This document shows, piece after piece, positions 59,271 to 64,000 of a stretch of DNA of 64,000 nucleotides. Position numbers and translations under genes: made by a program. Below the pieces are notes generated by a model, which was not told where the DNA came from, did no database searches, and saw only the letters and a list, made by a program, of their open reading frames with translations. Location of the stretch: assembly GCA_034440455.1 (NCBI GenBank), contig JAWXCB010000008.1:87736-151735 (forward strand), written 5' to 3'. This DNA is from JAWXCB01 sp034440455 (lineage in GTDB: Bacteria; Bacteroidota; Bacteroidia; Chitinophagales; CAIOSU01). Positions within the stretch are counted from its first letter, which is position 1. The number at the start of each line of letters is the position of its first letter.

Positions 59271-60101
59271 ATGAAATACGCACACCTTCTTCTGTTGTTA
59301 TCCGTATTGATTTCCTCCTGTGATAAGGATGAAAATCTATTCAATGATGATAAACCGCCCACTTGTATCGCATTCACTCAAAAGGAAAAGTTTGATTGTT
59401 TACTTGATTCGCTTGATTATGCAGAGGCTTCAGACATAGAAAAAATCAATACCATTCGGAAGTTTGTCGCCCAACGGGTTGACATTGGCAACGAACGGGA
59501 TACGATTCTTTCGCCCTTTGACGCGCTTGAGGGATTTGCCAATAATACCGTGATGGCTCGATGCACCTACGCATCCAAAATTTATGTTCAATTGCTGCAA
59601 TATGCCGGATATACCGCTTATGGCTATCAATGCGGATATCCAGGTGAATTTGGAGGAACGCATTACTTTGTATTGGTTGATTTGAACGGCAGCCTGATAA
59701 TTCAGGATGCGTTTTACAATGCCACTTTTTCTCAAGACTATATCACAATCTTGAGCCTGCTTCAGTCAGGACAATACAACGCAGTGGGATTAGAGGAAGA
59801 AATGGTGGTCAATGAAATGTGGTTCACGCAAGCACAATTTGATAGCTCTGCTTTATTGTATGGACAAAATTTCGGAACGATAGTAGCTATTGATACCATC
59901 GGAGGACGAAGTCGCATATTGTTGCAACATAATTATACTTCCTTTACGCAGTCACAGCTAACTCTTCTTAGCCCACTTCTGCAATCAGATAACCTTCCTG
60001 TTAATTTCTATTCACTTTACCGGAAGCCAATTGCGGTTTATGATGTGAACGGAGTCAGAAATGATAGTATTCTTAGCTTTATCCAGTCGCAACCTTTGTG
60101 A
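59271..60101 (+). CDS. Lipoprotein with a transglutaminase-like fold
   Basis: I start at ATG 59271 (MKYAHLLLLLSVLISSC), a lipoprotein signal with lipobox ISSC; an in-frame ATG upstream is possible. The 276-residue product contains IEKINTIRKFVAQRVD, then MARCTYASKIYVQLLQYAGY with the candidate nucleophilic cysteine, GGTHYFVLVDLNGS with the histidine, and IIQDAFYN with the aspartate. Order and spacing fit the transglutaminase-like (papain-type) triad. Substrate unknown. The mature protein is anchored by lipid at the envelope. Confidence 0.8.
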   Translation: MKYAHLLLLLSVLISSCDKDENLFNDDKPPTCIAFTQKEKFDCLLDSLDYAEASDIEKINTIRKFVAQRVDIGNERDTILSPFDALEGFANNTVMARCTYASKIYVQLLQYAGYTAYGYQCGYPGEFGGTHYFVLVDLNGSLIIQDAFYNATFSQDYITILSLLQSGQYNAVGLEEEMVVNEMWFTQAQFDSSALLYGQNFGTIVAIDTIGGRSRILLQHNYTSFTQSQLTLLSPLLQSDNLPVNFYSLYRKPIAVYDVNGVRNDSILSFIQSQPL

Positions 60102-60138
60102 AACTGTGTTCTTCTTGACGAGTATTTATCGCCCATAT

Positions 60139-61656
60139 TCAAGGCGACAACCTTCCATACATCCTCGGAAAAGGAATCGTTTCGCGCACGTGATGCAAGC
60201 CACAGGTATATGCGACAAAGCGTTCTAAGCCCAAACCAAAGCCTGCATGTGGCACAGAGCCATATCTTCTCAAATCCAGATACCATTCAAATGCTTTCAT
60301 CGGCAGCTTGTGCGTATTAATCTGCGACACCAAGAAATCTAAATTCGTTTCTCGCTCGCCACCGCCTACGATTTCACCAAAGCCTTCGGGCGCAAGCACG
60401 TCAACACCCTTTGCAAACTTTCCTGTTTCATCGCGCTTCATATAAAATGCTTTCACTTCGAAGGGCCAGTTGTAAACCATGATGGGCGCATCAAACAAGC
60501 GCGTGAGCGCAGTTTCATCCGAGCCGCCAAAGTCATTTCCATACTGAAAGTTTTTAGCCGAATGAATCCACTGCGGAATATTTTCGGCTTTTTCTTCCAT
60601 GTCTTTGATGGAGGCTTTCAATTTGCCAACGGCATTGAGGTTGAAATTCATTTCACCTTTTTTTAACGTGCCGCTATTCACTTTTGCTTCGCGCTCCTCC
60701 ACTTCTTTTTTCGCAGCAGCATTCTGGTCATGAATTTGTTTCAAATCATTTTCAAGCACTTCATAAGAAACCTGTCCGTTCACTTTTTGTTCGCCTTTCA
60801 AAATGCGCACTGCTTCATCATAGGTGAGCCTAGTAAATTTCTTATTCGCCTGTTCCAACTTTGAAATATCCCGCTCAACCATTTCGAGTTCAGTTTTGCA
60901 ATTATCCAGCGCATCCTGAATGAGGTAGCGCAGCAACTCCTCAATCAAATCCATATTTTTCTCGTTGTCATAAAAACACATTTCAGGCTCCATCATCCAG
61001 AATTCAGAAAGATGCCTGCGCGTTTTTGATTTCTCCGCGCGGAAGGTTGGACCAAACGTATAAATCAATCCCTGCGCGAATGCCATCGCTTCGCCATATA
61101 ACTGCCCTGACTGCGAGAGGTAAGCGGGCTGTCCGTAAAAATCTGTTTCAAACAATGTGCTTGTTCCTTCGCTCGCATTTTCTGTAAAAATCGGAGCGTC
61201 CATGTGCATGAAGCCTCTGTCCTGAAAAAAACGATGAATCGAATGTATGAGCCTGTTACGCACCCGCATAATCGCCCACTGCCTGCGCGAGCGCAGCCAC
61301 AGGTGCCGTTGATCCATCAAAAATTCAACTCCATGTTCCTTTTTGGCAATCGGATATTCTTCGGCAATGCTGTAAATCTTCACGCCAGTTGCCTGCAATT
61401 CAAAGCCGCCTTCCTGTTTTTCATCCTGCACAATTTTCCCGGTGATGGCAAGCGAACTTTCCATTGTGAGTTTTCCGGCAGCTTCAAAACTTTCTGGAGA
61501 AACACTTTGCTGCGAAACCACGCACTGAAGAAATCCTGTTCCGTCACGAAGAATAATAAATGCAATTCCCTTGCCTTCGCGTTTGTTTGCCACCCATCCT
61601 TCGAGCGTTACTTCCTGCCCGATGAAGTCTTTTATTTTGTTAATGTACGTTTTCAT
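60139..61656 (-). CDS. asnS: Asparaginyl-tRNA synthetase
   Basis: AsnS charges tRNA-Asn. The 505-residue product has the N-terminal OB-fold anticodon domain (VTLEGWVANKREGKGIAFI, FLQCVV), and the class IIb catalytic domain with the motifs RVRNRLIHSIHRFFQDRGF, FRAEKSKTRRHLSEFWMMEPE and HAGFGLGLERFVAYTCG. A basic insert of about 130 residues (LEQANKKFTRL and onward) lies between motifs 2 and 3. The length is in the range for Bacteroidota AsnS. It is divergent from rpoN. Confidence 0.96.
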   Translation of the reverse strand: MKTYINKIKDFIGQEVTLEGWVANKREGKGIAFIILRDGTGFLQCVVSQQSVSPESFEAAGKLTMESSLAITGKIVQDEKQEGGFELQATGVKIYSIAEEYPIAKKEHGVEFLMDQRHLWLRSRRQWAIMRVRNRLIHSIHRFFQDRGFMHMDAPIFTENASEGTSTLFETDFYGQPAYLSQSGQLYGEAMAFAQGLIYTFGPTFRAEKSKTRRHLSEFWMMEPEMCFYDNEKNMDLIEELLRYLIQDALDNCKTELEMVERDISKLEQANKKFTRLTYDEAVRILKGEQKVNGQVSYEVLENDLKQIHDQNAAAKKEVEEREAKVNSGTLKKGEMNFNLNAVGKLKASIKDMEEKAENIPQWIHSAKNFQYGNDFGGSDETALTRLFDAPIMVYNWPFEVKAFYMKRDETGKFAKGVDVLAPEGFGEIVGGGERETNLDFLVSQINTHKLPMKAFEWYLDLRRYGSVPHAGFGLGLERFVAYTCGLHHVRETIPFPRMYGRLSP

Positions 61657-61741
61657 TTTCTGTAAAGTGATTTCAGAGTGGACGCTAAATTAATTCATAA
61701 ATTTGGCTGTGGAATTTGCAAGAAAATAAGAGCCAAAAACA

Positions 61742-63208
61742 ATGCTGAAACAGGGTTTGAGTCAGAAGATGCTGCAACGGTTGTCCCCGCAGCAAATCCA
61801 ATTTATGAAGATGTTGCAGGTGCCTACCGCACAGTTGGAAGAGCGCATCAAAGAGGAATTGGAAGCAAATCCTGCATTGGAAGAAGGCGAATCGGAAGAA
61901 GAAGGAAAAGAAGCTTCATTGGAAGAGCAGGAAACTGCGCCTGAGGAAAAGGAAGAAAAATCCGAAGACAATGAACTCGATATTACCGAATACCTGAGCG
62001 ATGACGAAGTGGCGGATTACAAGATGCAGGACAACAACTATCCCGACCCTAACGAGGAAGAAAAAACAATTCCGGTTGCCGTAGAGCAAAGTTTTCATGA
62101 ATATCTGTACGACCAGCTTGGAATGCTGGAGTTGGATGAACGGGAGGAAAAAATTGCAGAACAACTTATCGGCAGCATTGATGATGACGGTTATTTAAGA
62201 AGAGAAATTGATTCCATCGTTGATGACCTCGCCTTTTCGCAAAATGTGCAGGCGACCGAGCAGGAGATTTTAGAAGTGCTGAAAAAAATTCAGGAGATTG
62301 ACCCTCCGGGTACAGGCGCACGCAACTTACAGGAGTGCTTGCTGCTGCAATTGAATAAAGTCACTGAGCACGAAATTTATGCGCGGCTTGCGAAAAAAAT
62401 TCTCACCGAATATTTCGACCAGTTCATTAAGAAGCACTACGACAAACTGCAAAAGGATTTAGAAATTCCCGAAGAACATTTGAAGGGCGCGATTGATATT
62501 ATTCTGCGGCTGAATCCCAAGCCGGGCAGCGGATATGCGGCAAGTTCAAAGTCGCAGCAATACATCACGCCTGATTTTTTTATTACAAATACGAATGGCG
62601 AATTACAACTGCAACTTAACTCGCGCAATGCGCCTGAACTGCGCGTGAGCCGTGAATTCCGCGAGATGTTGCAGGATTATGATAAATCAAAAACCAAAAC
62701 GAAAGAGCAGAAAGAAGCCGTAATGTTCATCAAGCAAAAGATTGACGGAGCGAAGTGGTTTATTGACGCGATTCTGCAACGGCAGCAAACATTACTCGGA
62801 ACAATGCAGGCGATTCTGCAATATCAATATGATTTTTTCCTGACGGGTGATGACACCAAGTTGAAGCCAATGATTCTGAAAGACATTGCGGAAATCACAA
62901 AACAGGATATTTCAACTGTGTCGCGTGTGGCGAACAGTAAATATGTGCAAACAGAATTCGGAGTGTATTTGCTCAAACATTTTTTCTCTGAATCGCTGCA
63001 AACAGATTCAGGCGAAGAAGTTTCTACTCGTGAAGTGAAAAAAATTCTCTCCGACCTGATTGCTGCGGAAAATAAAAAGAAGCCGCTCTCCGACCAGCAT
63101 CTAATGAAGCAGTTAAATGAGCGCGGCTACAACATCGCAAGACGCACGGTTGCCAAATACCGCGAGCAATTGGATATTCCCGTTGCGCGCCTCAGAAAAG
63201 AATTGTGA
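61742..63208 (+). CDS. rpoN: RNA polymerase sigma-54 factor
   Basis: RpoN directs transcription from -24/-12 promoters and needs an AAA+ activator. The 488-residue product has the glutamine/leucine-rich region I (LSQKMLQRLSPQQIQFMKML), an acidic linker (about residues 55-95), the core-binding domain (HEYLYDQLGMLELDEREE) and the C-terminal DNA-binding domain with the RpoN box ARRTVAKYRE. Length is normal. No sigma-54 activator gene is in the window. Its stop overlaps the next start by 1 bp. Confidence 0.97.
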   Translation: MLKQGLSQKMLQRLSPQQIQFMKMLQVPTAQLEERIKEELEANPALEEGESEEEGKEASLEEQETAPEEKEEKSEDNELDITEYLSDDEVADYKMQDNNYPDPNEEEKTIPVAVEQSFHEYLYDQLGMLELDEREEKIAEQLIGSIDDDGYLRREIDSIVDDLAFSQNVQATEQEILEVLKKIQEIDPPGTGARNLQECLLLQLNKVTEHEIYARLAKKILTEYFDQFIKKHYDKLQKDLEIPEEHLKGAIDIILRLNPKPGSGYAASSKSQQYITPDFFITNTNGELQLQLNSRNAPELRVSREFREMLQDYDKSKTKTKEQKEAVMFIKQKIDGAKWFIDAILQRQQTLLGTMQAILQYQYDFFLTGDDTKLKPMILKDIAEITKQDISTVSRVANSKYVQTEFGVYLLKHFFSESLQTDSGEEVSTREVKKILSDLIAAENKKKPLSDQHLMKQLNERGYNIARRTVAKYREQLDIPVARLRKEL

Positions 63209-63822
63209 TGCTGAAAGCAATCGCCACTTTTTTTTCGGTGCTGTTTCATCCGCTTTTCTTTCCCACGTATGCAATTTTATTTGTGAATTGGGTAAGCCCC
63301 TATCAATTAGCCGGATTGGACCAACCGTCCAAACTGAAGTTGTTTGCAACAATTATTCTCAACACAACTTTCTTTCCGCTCATGACGGTGTTCATAATGA
63401 AGAAACTCGGCATGGTGAAAAGCATTTTTCTGCGCGAGCGCGAAGAGCGTATCATACCGCTCATTGCCATCGGCATGTTTTACTTCTGGTCATTCGTGGT
63501 GATTAAAAATCTTGAGATAAACACATTCATCACTACGCTGTTTCTTGGCGCAAGCATCGCTGTGTTTGCTTGTTTTTTCCTCAACCTGTTTTTCAAAATC
63601 AGCATTCACACGATTGGCGCGGGCGCATTTTTCGCAATGGCGCTGCTGCTTGCGTTTGCATCGTCTTACAATCTTGAAGTTCCGATATTGGTAATCCTTA
63701 TTTTTGCCGGACTGCTTGGTTCATCGCGCTGGTATCTGGGCGAACATGGCGGAGTGGAAATTTTTAGCGGGTATGTGGTAGGTTTTTTGAGCCAGATGGT
63801 TGCGCTCAAATTTGTCGCATAA
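63208..63822 (+). CDS. Integral membrane protein, possibly PAP2-like
   Basis: A 204-residue protein with about six membrane helices. LREREERIIPLIAIGMFY, FKISIHTIGAGAFFAMAL and SSRWYLGEHGGVEIFSG recall PAP2-superfamily proteins, but the full motif set (KxxxxxxRP, PSGH) is not present, so the family call is uncertain. It begins 1 bp within the rpoN stop (TGATG), suggesting coupling to rpoN. No function is assigned. Confidence 0.6.
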   Translation: MLKAIATFFSVLFHPLFFPTYAILFVNWVSPYQLAGLDQPSKLKLFATIILNTTFFPLMTVFIMKKLGMVKSIFLREREERIIPLIAIGMFYFWSFVVIKNLEINTFITTLFLGASIAVFACFFLNLFFKISIHTIGAGAFFAMALLLAFASSYNLEVPILVILIFAGLLGSSRWYLGEHGGVEIFSGYVVGFLSQMVALKFVA

Positions 63823-64000
63823 TTTTCTGGTTTCTACTTTTCATAAATAAGTTTACAGTCTTCTGTTTTCCGTTTAAACGAAAGAAATCGGAAACTCCAA
63901 ACGGCTTTGTTGCATGAAAAGTACAAAAGAAAAAAGATTGGTTGACAGGAAGCGTTAAAAATAAGAAGGACGGTAGGAAGTTTGATTTATGCAAAAAACA
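63823..64000. other. Right-edge gap with no identified gene
   Basis: The last 178 bp hold A/T-rich DNA and no convincing gene. A minus-strand open frame at 63806-63994 overlaps the membrane-protein gene and looks spurious. Confidence 0.4.

Noticed and set aside
63806..63994. 62-codon minus-strand open frame at the right edge
   Set aside because: It overlaps the end of the membrane-protein gene, and its product shows no feature of a real protein.

Overview
The window looks like a chromosomal segment of a Bacteroidota bacterium. The grounds are a TonB-dependent receptor with an N-terminal carboxypeptidase-regulatory-like domain followed by a DUF5689-type lipoprotein, an OmpA/propeller protein with the domain order of PorE, a GT2 fused to a sugar-transferase-like half, A-rich leaders with few Shine-Dalgarno sites, and repeated matches to the Bacteroidota promoter element TAnnTTTG. 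No rRNA, tRNA, CRISPR array or prophage was seen. Genus cannot be told from the sequence alone.

Layout. 1-4.3 kb: a PAS-rich histidine kinase (cut by the left edge), its overlapping NarL/LuxR-type response regulator, a second such regulator and an ArsR-like regulator. 4.4-7.9 kb: a TetR regulator and the phenylacetyl-CoA epoxidase genes paaA, paaB, paaC and paaD; paaE is not here. 7.9-12.3 kb: a fibronectin-III-like gene broken by one in-frame stop, a 20-bp-period tandem array, a DUF374 acyltransferase behind a toxin-antitoxin pair, glpD, and a GIY-YIG gene bracketed by inverted hairpin repeats. 12.3-20.4 kb: an oxidoreductase, two guanidine-group-modifying enzymes (arginine deiminase and a DDAH-like protein), an EEP hydrolase, a lipase-like hydrolase, a DnaQ/GIY-YIG fusion nuclease and an arginase-fold protein with altered metal ligands. 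20.5-31.9 kb: TonB receptor and DUF5689 lipoprotein, AMP nucleosidase, 3-hydroxyacyl-CoA dehydrogenase, pheS, pterin dehydratase, ligA, a second toxin-antitoxin pair, clpS, PAP2. 32-47.4 kb: grpE-dnaJ, an ABC-2 exporter, TerC, nitronate monooxygenase, a sugar nucleotidyltransferase, creD, an SMR transporter, a C26 amidase with an aldehyde dehydrogenase, and a GT2 fusion. 47.5-64 kb: recR, a PorE-like protein, uvrA, an ECF sigma factor with a small partner, a PD-(D/E)XK-like protein, nth, recA, a membrane glycosyltransferase, a transglutaminase-like lipoprotein, asnS and rpoN.

The most unusual signal is a set of dispersed palindromes sharing one design: GTC, then a stem starting with A, a family-specific loop, then the complementary stem. 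Stems differ between copies but stay paired, which is covariation. The elements often occur as inverted pairs with GTC outermost (7366-7436, 27683-27752, 32606-32715), and one such pair encloses the GIY-YIG gene (11844-12257). This resembles the arrangement of REP elements around RAYT transposases, but with a different nuclease family. Another copy sits in frame inside a glycosyltransferase gene. A separate array of about 13 degenerate 20-bp units (8591-8850) lies upstream of the broken fibronectin-like gene.

DNA repair genes are spread through the window (ligA, recR, uvrA, nth, recA, the DnaQ/GIY-YIG nuclease), mixed with translation and protein-quality genes (pheS, asnS, clpS, grpE, dnaJ). 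Catabolic genes are phenylacetate oxidation, a hydroxyacyl-CoA dehydrogenase that could serve the same pathway, arginine deimination, and a possible gamma-glutamyl-amine branch.
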